A DNA stretch of 64,000 nucleotides from Physcomitrium patens (Eukaryota; Streptophyta; Bryopsida; Funariales; Funariaceae). Made by a program: the position numbers and the translations under genes. Shown here piece by piece: positions 44,638 through 56,500 of this stretch (the first letter of the stretch is position 1; every line of letters starts with the position of its first letter). The stretch is taken from assembly GCF_000002425.4 (NCBI RefSeq), contig NC_037265.1, positions 7,572,850 to 7,636,849 on the forward strand, read 5' to 3'. The notes beneath the pieces were generated by a model that saw only the letters and a list, made by a program, of their open reading frames with translations, was not told the origin of the DNA and did not search any database.

Positions 44638-46067
44638 TGTCGTATTACATGCTATCTTGCTTGAGAACGTGCAGGACGTCTGGATGTAAGAGGTAGTATG
44701 GTGTTTCGCTAGTACTCAAGCAGTCTATCATGTTCTTGACTATCCAAATACAATCTATATTGGATTGCAATGTAAAAGCTTAATTCCAATATAAAATGCC
44801 TAGAGATCTTATATACTTCAATCTCTTTTATTATTTTTATTTTATTTTATTTATTTTATATTTATTTTATTTTATTTTATCTTTATCATTAATTACCTTA
44901 ATCGTAGACCGTGAACTTCGGCAAGCTGTGATCCTCGATCTGTCCTTCTGACTTATTGTGAAACATCTATCGCTGGTATCTCTTCAAGTCCTTTCGAATG
45001 CTCAAGAAGTTCCAGTTCAACTTTGCTTACAAATTATGAGGCTATGCTGCAATCCGCATCGATGTCCCTTGGTTGCTCACCAATATTTCTCTTATCCCTG
45101 TCGGTAGGTCCCCATTTATCATAGAAACCCTAAACAACCTCTAATTTGCCAACTCCCAATACCTCTTTAAACTGTTGGCAGATATCCTCTGTCCGTACAA
45201 TCAAATTAATACAACCATGTATGCATTCAGCATACTCAACCTTCTAGACAACTCTGAATATCAACCACAGAAGTATCTCCCATTCCATCAACAATCAAGA
45301 GTACTAGATTTTTCTCTCTTTCAGAAAAAAAGATCCAGTTCACTAATACAACACTAACTTTTAGCAACGATTGCCTCAGTCTTCCTAAAACCCTATGAAG
45401 AAAAAAAAATCCCCAATTCTCTGTCTTTTCCCTCGAAATCATGAAGCTAGCTCTCGGACCCTTAAAAATCCTAATTCTCCAATTTTTCCGAAAGCATGAA
45501 GCTAGCTCTCCGACCTTTAAAAACTGTGATTCTCTCCTTTTTTATTTCTTAACCTATCCTCCCCTTTTACCCTAAGAAGATCCTATTCTTCCGCCTTGGA
45601 CTCCTCGAATTGGAACAGCTGACGGAGCTTTCTCTCCCATTTTTGCCTTTAAGAGATCTTTTATCGAAAGGACGTTCTCTGAACGGCATAAAGAATGGAG
45701 CAGCCTGAAACAGAATTGGAGCCCCGTAATTGGACCACATTAGGGTCCCCGACCAAGTCAGGTCTCATATTGGATAAGAGGCCCGTAATAGGACCTAGAT
45801 TAGAGGTCTTCTGAAATTGGATCTAATTGGCTCTTCAAACTAGGCTCATCCGTCGTTAAATTGATCCTTTTCCTTTCTGCTGACTCCCATTATTGGAATC
45901 GAATGGAGCATTTGAGTATGCCCCAGTTGATTATAATGGGGTGACTGAACTTGGCCTCTCAATATTTGCACTGGAATTGGCCACCGCTTCTAATACCCAA
46001 GGTGACTAAATATTAATAAATCTTATTCATTTATATTTTTATCATATAGACGTGTTACAACACGACA
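44638..46067 (-). repeat. 5' LTR of F
   Basis: 1430 bp, TGTCGTATTACATG ... CGTGTTACAACACGACA. It contains the U3 segment homologous to the element A linker (about 45540-45850). It is followed by ACGT, the right copy of the target duplication. Confidence 0.93.
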
Positions 46068-46394
46068 ACGTGGCGACGTTTTATAGGACCTCCAATATGT
46101 GTTAACTTTGTAAGATACTTGCCTTGACTTATAAGGCAAGTTTTTCTATGTGTGGGCCATATAGTTAGCTTGGTCTTAAAGCTAACAATATGTGTGGCAC
46201 ATCGCCAACTTGTTGACCACGTTTCTAATCCAAAAAGTCAATTAAAGACACCTATGAAGTCAAAGAAGCATCTATAAAGCTTCTAGGAAGCTTCTATATC
46301 AAATATTATACAAATAACTTATTTTTACCTACTTTTATTTACTTCCTTCTATTTGTATATGTAATTATTAGCTTACATGAATATGTCTGTGACA
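46068..46394 (-). repeat. 3' LTR of I, right segment
   Basis: It resumes ACGTGGCGACG and ends CTGTGACA. It is followed by a polypurine tract (AAGGGGGGATAA on the minus strand, 46395-46406). Confidence 0.88.
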
Positions 46395-46435
46395 TTATCC
46401 CCCCTTCTAGGAACTAGTTTCACGAGGAGCAATCA

Positions 46436-46858
46436 TCATATGTTGAGAAAATCTATGATGCGATGAATTATATTCACTACATACTCTAATCTTTGTTCTC
46501 TTCAAAGATGATTGATAGGGCATCTCAACCATCGGTAGTGTCCCATATCACGGCAGAAAGACCACACAATTATTTGGTCGTTGTTGAGGCCTTCATAACT
46601 TCTTTCAAATAAAACATTTGGAACACCATCAAGAATTGTTCCTATCTCTAGTAAAATCACCAAACATCGAGAGTCCCTTCCAACGTCGTGATACCAAATG
46701 TATTATATCTTACCATCTATTTAAGGAAGAACATTTTGTTCTTGAAGATCTTCATCTCGATTGCATCATCTTGAAGATTGTGACAATTGTAATATCTTGT
46801 CCGGCAAGTCAGTAAATGAAGGCTCTTGAGTCAAATCTGTTGGTTGTTGGTTCTCCAT
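46436..46858 (-). pseudogene. Extra ORF (ORF3) region of I
   Basis: It starts MENQQPTDLTQEPSFTDLPDK and has exactly the same 423-nt start-to-stop span as in C1 and C2, although the copy is much more diverged. It lies between chromodomain and polypurine tract. The coding frame is only partly open in this old copy. Confidence 0.5.
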
Positions 46859-46959
46859 CTTTTTAGTGTCACAACTACAAAGAAGTTACAAACAAGGATT
46901 GAAAGTAGAATGTTGTGTTGTGTAGATCTTGTTTCTTTTATAAAGAAGATTTTGATCTT

Positions 46960-48530
46960 AATTTTGATAGATGTCGTCGATGAAAAGCCTCCATCGCCTT
47001 TTTTATATTTACAAGATTCTTTACTGACTCCTATGTGCGTTCACTAATATCATATCCGCACCAATGGATAAGATATTCCAATTTATTTTGACCTCGCCTT
47101 GAATCTAAGACTTCTTCCACTTCAAACTCTTCATTATTGTCCATTTCTATAAGAGGAGGTGGAGCTTGTCTTCTTCTTGGTATGTCCACTATCTTGTATG
47201 GTTCAAGAAGAGACACATGAAATACTAGATGGATTTTTATTAATTCTAGTAGATGTAAATGATATACAACTGGATTGATTTGTGCGGAAATAAAAAATAG
47301 TTCAAGCCTTCGATAGTCCAACTTGTCTTAAGGACGAGTGGTCTTGATATTACGACAAAATAACCATACCTTATCGCCCATGTGGAATGGTGGTTGTTCC
47401 TTTAGATAGACATCTGCATTTATCTTTTGTCGTTCTTGAGCTTCTTTTAATTGCGCCTTCATTGTTGCATGTAACTTTGACAATCGATTTGTCATATCTT
47501 CTACCACAGGATTATCAACTTTTGAAAAATCAAATGTGTCAAGTCATGGATTATAACCATAATTGGTAAAAAAAGGTGTTTGTTGCATAGAAGAATGCTC
47601 CATATTATTATAAGCAAACTCTGCCAATGGCAAAAGAATTGTCCAATCATCTTGTTGGTAGTTGATGGTACATCTTAAGTATTGCTTCAAGACTTGGTTT
47701 ACACACTCTGTCTGTCCGTTAGTTTGAGGATGAAAAGTCGAAGATAGTTTTATATCCACTTGTAAAATCTTAAAAAAGGTTCTCCAAAAACTTAATACAA
47801 ACTGAGTTTCTCTATCCGATATAATATCCTTTGGTAACCCATGATAGCAATAGATATTGTCAATAAAGAGCTTAGCTGTTTCTTCATCCGTGATGGATTT
47901 TGTACATGGTACAAAATGTGCCATCTTGGTGAAGCAATATACTATCACAAATATAGAGTCATAAGAATCTAAACTTAGAAGATTTGTGATGAAGTCCATA
48001 GAAACAGAAGACCATGATTGTTCTCAAATGGATAATGGCTGAAGAAGTCCAAAAAGATGATGACGAGGAGTTTTTGATCTTGAGCAAACATCACATGATT
48101 GTACAAAAACTTTGACTGCCTTTCATATTTGAGGCCAACAAAAAATCCCTAGATATCAGCTCTAAAGTCTTATTATATCCAAAATATCTTGCTGCTGAAA
48201 AGTCATGATGAGCTTGAAGAACACGTAAACATACTTCTCCTTCTATAATATATAGGCATCCTTTGAAATAGAGTGGATTCTTGAACTTGAATTTAGAAGG
48301 ATCATGAGATTTAGAAGAATTATTCTTAATATCGTGAACAAGAGGATCTGAAGACATACTTAAGTGGACTTCCTTGAAAAAAGTTAAATCAACAGTCAAT
48401 GTTGATTTTATTGCTTGAAGATGAAATTGCTCCGCCTTCAAGAGAACCATTCTTTGTTGCTCAAAAGCTGCATCTCCTTCTTTTGGTATAAGATAAGAAC
48501 GTCTAGACAAAGCATCAGACAAATCTTATT
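46960..48530 (-). pseudogene. pol: Element I integrase and chromodomain remnant
   Basis: The chromodomain side (47160-46970) has EFEVEEVLDSRRGQNKLEYLIHWCGYDISERT. The GPF-module side (47321-47200) reads [33 protein letters not shown]. The integrase core (47999-47544) has MDFITNLLS, IISDRETQFVLSFW and HPQTNGQTECVNQ. The zinc-domain side lies near 48200-48090. The order matches C1. Confidence 0.8.
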
Positions 48531-48540
48531 ATTTTTTTGC

Positions 48541-50430
48541 TCAATAAGTGATGATAAACTTGAATCTTGATAAAGATATGCTCCAACGAGCTTGACGATG
48601 ATTTAATATGCGTGCTGATATAAAATACTCGAGGTTCTTATGATCCATGTACACGGTGATTGGACTTGAGGTGCCTTCTAGATAATGACGCCATTGTTGA
48701 AATGAATCCACAATTGTAAGAAGCTCTTTATTGTGGATTTCATAGTTAATCTCGGCTGTTGAAAATTTCTTGGAATGGAAAGCTACTAGATGGAGCTTGT
48801 CATCTACTCCCATTTGTGACAAAACGGCACCTAAGGTAAAGTTTGATGCATCTATTTCCATAAAAAATACCTTAGAGAAGTCGACGCAATACAAGATTGG
48901 TACAAAAGTAAATTCTTTCTTTAAAGCATCAAACACTACTTCAGCTTTTTTATTCCACTCAAATTTATCTTTACAAGTCAAACGCATAAGTGGAGCTGCA
49001 ACTTGAGAAAAGTTCTTGATGAATATTTGATAGTAATTTGCAAAGCCCAAAAAGCATTGCACATTTCATACTGTTTTTGAAATCTTCCAATCTATGATAG
49101 TCTGGACCTTCTTGGGATCTATTATTAGGCCTTCGTTAGAAATGATGTATTCTAAAAAGTCAACTTGAGTAATGTAGAATATACACTTTTCTAACTTGGC
49201 ATATAATTCTGCATCTCTTAGTTTTTGTAACACATGACGAATATGGAGTTCATATTCTTCTTTGTTCTTAGACTAGATTAGAATGTCATCTAAATAAAAA
49301 ACAACAAAATCATCTAAAAACTCACAAAAAAAATCATTCATAAGATGTTGAAAAGCAGCTGGTGCGTTTGAGAGTCCAAAAAGCATGACATTATATTCAA
49401 AATGTCCATACCTAGTTCGAAAAGCAAACTTCCATTCATCTCCTTCTTTAATGCGGACCAAGTTGTGTGCTCTTTGTAGATCTATTTTTGTATAGATCTT
49501 TGTTTGATTGAGTTGATCAAAAAGTTCTGAAATCAAAGATAAAGGATACCTGTTTTTGATGGTGATCTTGTTAAGGCCCCGATAGTCTACGCACATCCGT
49601 AGAGTTCCATCTATTTTCTTTACAAATAAGATCGACGTTCTTGCTGGAGATTTTGAATGGCGTATGAAGTTTTTAGTCAAGTTCTCGTCAATATACTCCT
49701 TTAGTACAACCAACTCGTTTTGTGATAAGCTATGGATTGGTCCAAATGGCGGTTGAGCTCCTTCTTAAAGATCAATTGAACAATCATAAGATTGATGTTT
49801 TGGAAGAATATTTGCATTCTTCTTCTCAAAAATATCTTAGAATTCTTGATATTGACTAAGAATATCACTTAACATCTTTTCACTATCTGAAATGGATGTG
49901 GCATATATAGCAAAAGATGACCTCTCTTTGGCTGCATGCATGAAAGCTCTTGCCCCAACTAGTAAGGGCTTAGATGCACTAGACTTATATATTTCTTCTT
50001 GATTAATAGAATTTTGAAATAAACTATTAGGAAAGTTAAGGTTACGAGAAATCCAATCTATCTAAGGGTTATATTTTTCTAATCAGGATAGTTATAAAAT
50101 AACTAGATTCAAAGGAGATCATATTACATTAAATATTATTACACTATTCTAATCTTTAATTATTACATCTAAACGAACAGTCTGATGGATAACATCACTA
50201 GAAGACAACAAACGACCATCTATGACTTCCACATGTACGGATTTGATTTTCTTGATTAATGATATTTCTTATTTTTTGACAAAGTCTTCGTCTATGAAAG
50301 AAGCTGAGGCTCCTGAATCTAATAATGCAAAGACTTTATGATTTTTGGATCCTAAACACACATCTATTATAAAACAAGGTGAGGGATGTGAGGAGAGAAT
50401 AGGACCTTAACTAGGTATTGTACATGGTTT
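48541..50430 (-). pseudogene. pol: Element I RNase H, RT and protease remnant
   Basis: RNase H (FMEIDASNFTLGAVLSQM, NYEIHNKELLTIVDSFQ, VYMDHKNLEYF) and the RT thumb part fill 49062-48541. The RT body at 49713-49273 has [43 protein letters not shown] and FYLDDILI. A protease-like stretch lies at about 50380-50030, with the GASASF-type motif. Confidence 0.8.
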
Positions 50431-51327
50431 CAGTCGCACGGTCCCTATTATAGCTAGAGGAACTCGTTTTCTGACACATTGTCTTCTTTTGCAATCATAC
50501 TCCTCATTTTGTGATTGCGTTGCTTCTTTGGACAATCTTGACTAATATGTTTAGCTTCTCCGTAATATAGACATAAGCCCTCTTAACGTCGTCGAGTCTT
50601 TTCCTGCTTTGTGAGAGATTTAAAACGTACCGTATCACTTTGCATTGGCTTTGGCCTTGATGGAAAGGTTTCCAAAAACTTAGAAGGTATTGCCATGACT
50701 TGACTTCTTCCTCTCTAGTCATATCTTTGTTCTTCACATCTTTCAAATAAACGATTATCACATGTAATAGCTTGAGCAATGAATTATTTTAAAGAATCTA
50801 TTTTTGATATTGTCAATAATAAATCTTTGACATTATCCTTTAATCCATAGCAAAATTGATTGATAAGGGCTTTATCATTCCAATCCACATCACAAGTAAG
50901 ACTTTGGAATTCAGTGGCATATGTGGTGGCTGAATGTGATCCTTGTCGTAGTGATATAAGCTTGGTCTTTGCTACCCTTTCTCGATCATTTTTTCCAAAT
51001 ATAGCCATAAATACTTCCAAGAATGAGTTCAAATCACAGAGTAGTCCTGAATCTTTTTTCATCAAAGGTGCAAACCAAGAGAGAGCACTTTCAGATAGAA
51101 GTGCGCCTATGAATCCAACTTAGGTAAATCCATCAAGGTAATGGAAAGGATGCAACCTTAAGTAGAGTTTAACTTGTTGTAAAAATCCTCGAAATCTTGA
51201 TCTTATTCTGTTAAAATTTTCAGACATACTAATCCTTGCCTTCCTTGAGCTTATAGAAGCAAAACTCCCAGAATTTGGTTGTGAGGCTAATCAACTTGTT
51301 TCCTTCAATTGCACAACTTCTTGGCGT
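50431..51327 (-). pseudogene. gag: Element I gag remnant
   Basis: It encodes gag pieces matching C1: LNSFLEVFMAIFGKNDRERVAKTKLISLRQGSHSATTY, FQSLTCDVDWNDKALINQFCYG and, further on, the zinc-knuckle side near 50560. Solo LTR J interrupts it at 51327. The N-terminal part resumes at 52605. Confidence 0.75.
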
Positions 51328-52408
51328 TGTCGGGGTAGAGAGAGTTTGCCTCAAGAAAATGCTGGGCTTCTGGTTGTCACTAATTATTCAATCAAGCTTG
51401 AAAATAAGAGAAGCCCTAAGTTTATATATAATTTTTCTCTTTTTGAGTAATTACACTAAATACACAATCCTCAAGTAACCCACAACTTCCAAAATATGAT
51501 AAAATCTTCTAAATCCTTGTTTATTCTTATGTGGAGATTTTTCCAAACTTCAACACATCATATCTCTTAATCCGACCGTCCAAACAAACTCAAATTTTAC
51601 ATGAGGTACTAATGTATTCTTATTAACTTCTACAACAATTTTCAACTGCAAATTCGTTGCAAATCTTGAGATATCTTGAAAACCCTAACGGTCACTTCAA
51701 ACCCTTGTTTTTATACATCCGCGTGCAATGTTTTTCATATCTCACAAAATATAAGCTCAAATTCTACGAAATTTGTATGTATAGCTTCTTAACACAAAAA
51801 CATATTTTCCAAAAAGTTTGAGCCAAAAATTCATCCGAATACTCAAGTTATGGCTCCAACCATTACTACAAACAAAACCGCTTACTTACTGCCTTTGATT
51901 TGGAAGCGCCGCCTTCAATTCCTTATAATTCCTTCATTTGAACTCCAAAAGCAATAATTCTTTCGTGAAAGATGTAGGTCTTGAAATCGCCGATCCAGTC
52001 GAACCTTTCGATCTTCAAAAGCTACTGTAAAACTCCACGTACTCTCAAAAGAGTAACAATATATCTTAAATAAACACCTTAACTTCAAATGGCTATAATT
52101 TTTTCATCCTAACTCCAAATCCTCTAATTTTTGTATACAAATTGTACCCTAAACCCTAAACTTTACAACCCTAGCTTATAATCTCCGAATGCCTCCGAAA
52201 AAGGAACCCTAATCCCTAATAAGGCCTCGGGCAGCCTCCTCAAAGTCCATTGGACATGGTATTCGACCAATAGGGATGAAGTTCTCCATTCCTTGCCTTC
52301 ATCCGACCATGCCTTACTTTCATCCCTCCCAATTAGCCTCCTATTAGTTTAGATTTTCATCCTTAGGTTTCCACCTTCTCCCAAGGCTTCATACTAAACA
52401 TTTAGGTC

Positions 52409-52446
<38 letters not shown>

Positions 52447-52604
52447 TAATATCAAAATCAAAAGAAGTTAAGAAACAAAGTAAAGTTTCTTATACCAACT
52501 CCTTATAATTTAATCTACTAGCCACTCTAATACACATCTAGATTTATCAACATATAACATGTTTTAGCTAATTTTTACACACTGTAAGCATTTACAGTAC
52601 GACA
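51328..52604 (-). repeat. Solo LTR J (distant member of the G LTR family)
   Basis: 1277 bp, TGTCGGGG ... CAGTACGACA, with the perfect 4-bp duplication GCGT (51324-51327 and 52605-52608) inside gag of I. The sister site in E (near 57200) is uninterrupted (TTGTCGTAGACTC). It shares with the G LTR the GCCTCGGGCAGCCTCCTCAA block (52226-52245, compare about 31842-31861) and a similar middle part. No coding sequence is supported. Confidence 0.85.
52412..52441. repeat. (TA)15 microsatellite in solo LTR J
   Basis: An uninterrupted TA run of 30 bases. Confidence 0.95.
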
Positions 52605-52796
52605 GCGTAGACTCTGAACTTCTTCTATTGTAGTAAGAATAGTGCTTCCATGGTTAGTGTTGGTGATGCGTGAAATTTTGGTCCTAAGAGTGTTAACAGG
52701 CTCTTGAAGATCTACAATAGTTACAAATTTATTTTTACTTCCACCAAGTGTAGCATCCATGATTTTTCCTTCCATAGACAATTCAAACGAATTCAA
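52605..52796 (-). pseudogene. gag: Element I gag N-terminus
   Basis: The start MNSFELSMEGKIMDATLGGSKN matches the E gag start at 57391 (MNSFELSIEGKIMDATLNGSEN). It is the continuation of the gag interrupted by J. Confidence 0.7.
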
Positions 52797-53011
52797 AAGT
52801 TAAATAAGAGGAGAGTAATCGGCAACTTCTAAACACAAATTTCACAAAGAGGGGTAATCCACTGTCTTTAAGAAAAAGATCAATGTCAGAAAATAAGATT
52901 TTTTGTTTAAACGTGGATAGTCTGTAATCTTAAAAATACAATAATAGAAGTAGGGTAATCCACTCACTTCTAGAATAAGATAGAAACAATATGTTAGCAC
53001 TCTTGTCAAAC
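52797..53011 (-). other. 5' leader of I with self-priming site
   Basis: Next to the LTR the minus strand reads GTTTGACAAGAGT. TTGACAAGAGT is the same 11-mer as in C2, and its LTR carries the complement ACTCTTGTCAA after the TATA box. Confidence 0.6.
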
Positions 53012-53562
53012 TATCAAGGACATGAATTCCAAAAAAAGATAATCTCAATACACTCTTGTATCACTCAAAAATACTTAGAAATCACTCAAAGGTGATAATA
53101 TATTGAACTAGAATGGCTATTGCCAAAGATTAAAAAACATGACGACTCTTCAAACTAGATTGGAAATAAGAAAAGAGTTGACAAGAGTGAAGAAGGCTTC
53201 ATTCTTATCTCTATATATACTATCTAACTAGGAGCTACGTGGCGACATTCTATAGGACCTCCAATATGTGTTGACTTTGTAGGATACTTGCCTTGACTTA
53301 CAAGGTAAATTTTTCTACGTGTTGGCTACATAGTTAGCTTGGTCTTCAAGCTAACAACATGTGTGGCATATGGCTAACTTGTTAACCACGTTTCCAATCC
53401 AAAAAGTCAATTAAAGACACCTATGAAGTCAAAGTAGCATCTATGAAGCTTCTAAGAAGCTTTCATATTAAATACTATAGAATTAATTTACTTTTATCTA
53501 TTTTTTTTACTTCTACTTATCTATATATGTAATTACTAGCTTATATGAGTATGTCCTTGATA
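53012..53562 (-). repeat. 5' LTR of I
   Basis: 551 bp, TATCAAGGACATG ... GTCCTTGATA on the plus strand. It is the uninterrupted version of the split 3' LTR of I. Confidence 0.9.
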
Positions 53563-53811
53563 GTAGAATACACACTTTTTCAATTTGGCATATAATACTA
53601 CATCTCTAAGTTTCTATAACATGCAACAAATATGAAGCTCATGTTCTTTTGGGTTCACTTACTTCTACTTATCTATATATGTAATTACTAGCTTACATGA
53701 GTATGTCCGTGATAGTTGAATACACATTTTTTTAATTTGGCATATAATCCTGCATCTCTAAGTTTCTGTAACATGCAACAAACATGAAGCTCATGTTCTT
53801 CTGAGTTCTTA
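53508..53811. repeat. Tandem duplication (period about 152 bp) spanning the I/E junction
   Basis: Each unit holds the last ~55 bases of the I LTR (ACTTCTACTTATCTATATATG...) followed by ~95 bases of E RT sequence up to ATGAAGCTCATGTTCTT. The two units (from about 53508 and 53660) differ at about ten positions. The duplication therefore arose after I inserted into E. Confidence 0.85.
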
Positions 53812-54979
53812 GAGTAGATTAAAATATCGTCTAAATAGCAAACAATGAAATCATCTAAAAACTCATGAAAAATATCATTCATAAGATGTTAAAAAGCGGC
53901 CAATGCATTAGTGAGTCCAAAAGGCATGATATTATATTCAAAATGTCCATATCTAGATCAAAAAGCAGTCTTCCATTGATCTCTTTCTTTGATACGAACT
54001 AAGTTGTAAGCTCCTCGTAGATCTATTTTGGTATAGATCTTTGCTTGATTGAATTGGTCAAGAAGTCTTGAAATCAAAGGCAAAGGATACCTATTTTTGA
54101 TGGTGATCTTGTTGACTCCTCAATAATCCACACACATTTGCTGAGATCTATCTTTCTTCTTCACAAATAAGATAGGAGCTCCAGTTGGAGATTTAGCATG
54201 GCGTATGAAGTTCTTTACCAAATTCTTATCAATATACTCCTTCAATGCAGCCAATTCATTCTGCGATAAGCTATAGATTGGTCCGAATGGTGGTTGAACT
54301 CCTTCTTGAAGATCAATTGAACAATCATAAGGTCGATGCTCGGGGAAAATATTTACATTTTTTTTTTCAAAAACATCTTGGAATTCTTGATATTGGTTAG
54401 GAATACCACTTGACGTTGTTTCATTATTGGAAATGGATGTAGCATATATAGCAAAAGATGATCCTTCTTTTGCAGCATGCATGAAAGCTTTTGTACCTAC
54501 TACTAAAGATTTAGGCATACTGGACTTACATACTTCTACTTTGCCAATGCGATCTTAGATTATATTATCAAGAAAGTTAAGATTATGAAAAATCCAATCT
54601 ATTTGAAGATTATATTTTTTTTTAGCCATGATAATCCTAAAATAACCAGATTAGAAGGAGATTATATTATATTAATATACTAAGCTGTTATGATCTTTAA
54701 TTGATATATCTAAAGGAATGATTTCCTAGATAACATTACCAGAAGACAATGAACGACCATCTATGACTTCTACATGTACGGATGTAATTTTCTTCACTAA
54801 AAGTATTTTTTGATTTTTAACAAAATCTTCATAATAAAACATACTAAGGCTCCTGAATCTAATGAGGTAAAGACTTTGTGATTATTACGTCCTAAATATA
54901 CTTCTATTATAAAAGAAAGTGAAGGGTCTGAGGAGAGTATAGGACCTTTATTAGTTGTTGCACATGATTCCAGCCGCAT
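53812..54979 (-). pseudogene. pol: Element E RT and protease remnant
   Basis: RT palm pieces appear near 53882-53812 ([17 protein letters not shown]). The RT lead-in at 54518-54120 has [44 protein letters not shown] and YIDKNLVKNFIRHAKSPTGAP. The protease side near 54979-54800 has SFIIEVYLGRNNHKVFTSLDSGA. The order is as in C1. Confidence 0.8.
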
Positions 54980-55168
54980 GGTCCCTATTATAGATCAAAA
55001 AACTCGTTTTCTCACATAGTATCTTCTTTGGTAAATGTGCTCCTCATTTTGTAATTGTGTTGCTTCTTTGGACAATATTGAGCAGTGTGCTTAGCTTCTC
55101 CACAATATAAGCATAATCCTTTTTGGCAACGTCGAGTCTTTTCTTGCTTTGTGAGAGGTTTAAAACGT
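54980..55168 (-). pseudogene. gag: Element E gag, zinc-knuckle side
   Basis: It aligns with C1 14410-14600, including the CLYCGE-like knuckle region and the KPLTKQEK-type lead-in. G2 interrupts it at 55168. Confidence 0.6.
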
Positions 55169-56500
55169 TGTCATGTTATGGTTTGGCTATTATATGAAAA
55201 TAATATAATTATGTACTTAATATATAATTTACTAAGTAACATGGTGAGAGCCATGTTAGCAGATTTTAGTTGGTTTTAGAATATAATTTGATTATAACCT
55301 TGAGAAGAGGTTCTTTAAAAAGATTACTATAAAATTTGTATAACTTTAATTTCTTTTGATAGTGGCTTTTAAGATTGGTTTTGGTTGATAGTAACTTCTA
55401 AATATTTAGAATCACCTTTGTTAGACATTGGTGACCTTTGAAAATTTCTTTTGGTTCTTTTATTTGGTGTTTAGAGCATAAATTATGTAAATCTTATTAG
55501 AAAAAGGATTGAAGAAGGATTTTGGTAGCAAAGGGAGTAATTAAGGCACCAATATAGATGAATGGAGATGAATAATGAAAATCTCTATTCCTATTGGTCA
55601 AAAATCATAACCAATGGGATTTGAGGAGGCTGTCCGAGGCCATATTAGAGTTTAGGGTTAGTTTCTCAAGGCCATTCGAGTTTTGAAGGCTAGGGTCAGA
55701 AGGTTTAGATTTTTGGCTATGGTTTTGGTGCAAGTTTTGTATGGTTTGGAGTTTATATGAAGGAGATACAAGTGTTCAAAGTTAAGGTGTTGATTTGAGA
55801 GCTATTGTCATTTTTTTGGCATAACGCACGCGTATAGATGGCAATTGAGGATCGGTGACTGCGACTAGAGAGAGCACTTTTGCAGCTATACTTTTCATAC
55901 ATTGCTTATTGAATTCCAAGTTAAAATGAAGGAGTTATTAGATTTTGAAGTCAGTGCATGCAATCTAAGTGTAGTAAGTAACCCGATTTGCTAGTGGTTG
56001 TCTCTTGACCTATGTCTTGAGCAATTTGACAAGGTTTTGGCTCAAAATTTCAAGGAATGTGTAATTTTATGTTAGTAAATTTTATGCATAATTTTTATGA
56101 CATTTGAGTATTGGATTCTTGATATATTAAGAAAATAGTGTTCGGATGCTTGTAAATTAGGATTTAGAGCATCTGCTAGGGTTTCTTAGATGCAAGAATA
56201 TCAGGAGTGAATTTGCAATTGTTTTTTTTTTTTTGATAAAATTGAAGGGTGAATTCTACCTATTCTATAAACTTGAAACAAATTGAATGGTTAAATCAAA
56301 AGTTATGATTTTCTAAAGTTAGGGACAAAAAAATCTTTTGGGAAAAAATATGTTTTGAAGGGGTTTTGTTATATTTTGAGTTTTATTTAAAATAAAGGAG
56401 TTTTGGGAGGCTAACACAAGATTCATATAAAGGTTTAAGCTACACTCTCTATAGCTAGATACCTAGTGTATTTCTAGACAGCAAATCATGCCATACGACA
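55169..56500 (+). repeat. Solo LTR G2 (G family, opposite orientation)
   Basis: 1332 bp, TGTCATGTTATGG ... CATGCCATACGACA, the reverse complement match of the G 5' LTR. Flanks are ACGT (55165-55168) and ATGT (56501-56504) inside gag of E. The corresponding site in I (about 50630) is uninterrupted and reads AACGTACCG. It carries the CATGGTGAGAGCCATG hairpin (55240-55255). Confidence 0.88.

Larger units (their letters stand above)
36800..46067 (-). mobile_element. Element F: second copy of the D family
   Basis: Minus strand, LTR to LTR, with a 4-bp ACAT/ACGT target duplication in an LTR of I. LTRs are about 1430 bp (36800-38657 with insert M; 44638-46067), so a longer subfamily than D. It has a tRNA-Trp primer site, gag, connector, protease, RT, RNase H and integrase in the same order as D. 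The protease-connector part (about 42120-43060) is strikingly close to D, whereas LTRs and integrase are more diverged. It is broken, roughly ten or more breaks. Confidence 0.92.
36571..53562 (-). mobile_element. Element I: chromodomain Ty3/Gypsy element inserted in the RT region of E
   Basis: Minus strand. The 3' LTR (36571-36799 plus 46068-46394) is split by element F; the 5' LTR is 53012-53562. Flanks are GTGGA (36566-36570) and GTAGA (53563-53567). Parts in order are gag, protease, RT, RNase H, integrase, chromodomain, ORF3 and polypurine tract. Without F and J it would be about 6.4 kb, like C1. Solo LTR J lies in its gag. It is old and has many breaks. Confidence 0.88.

Noticed and set aside
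52412-52441. (TA)15 as a sign of a centromere or replication origin
   Set aside because: It is an isolated microsatellite inside a solo LTR, with no higher-order satellite array.
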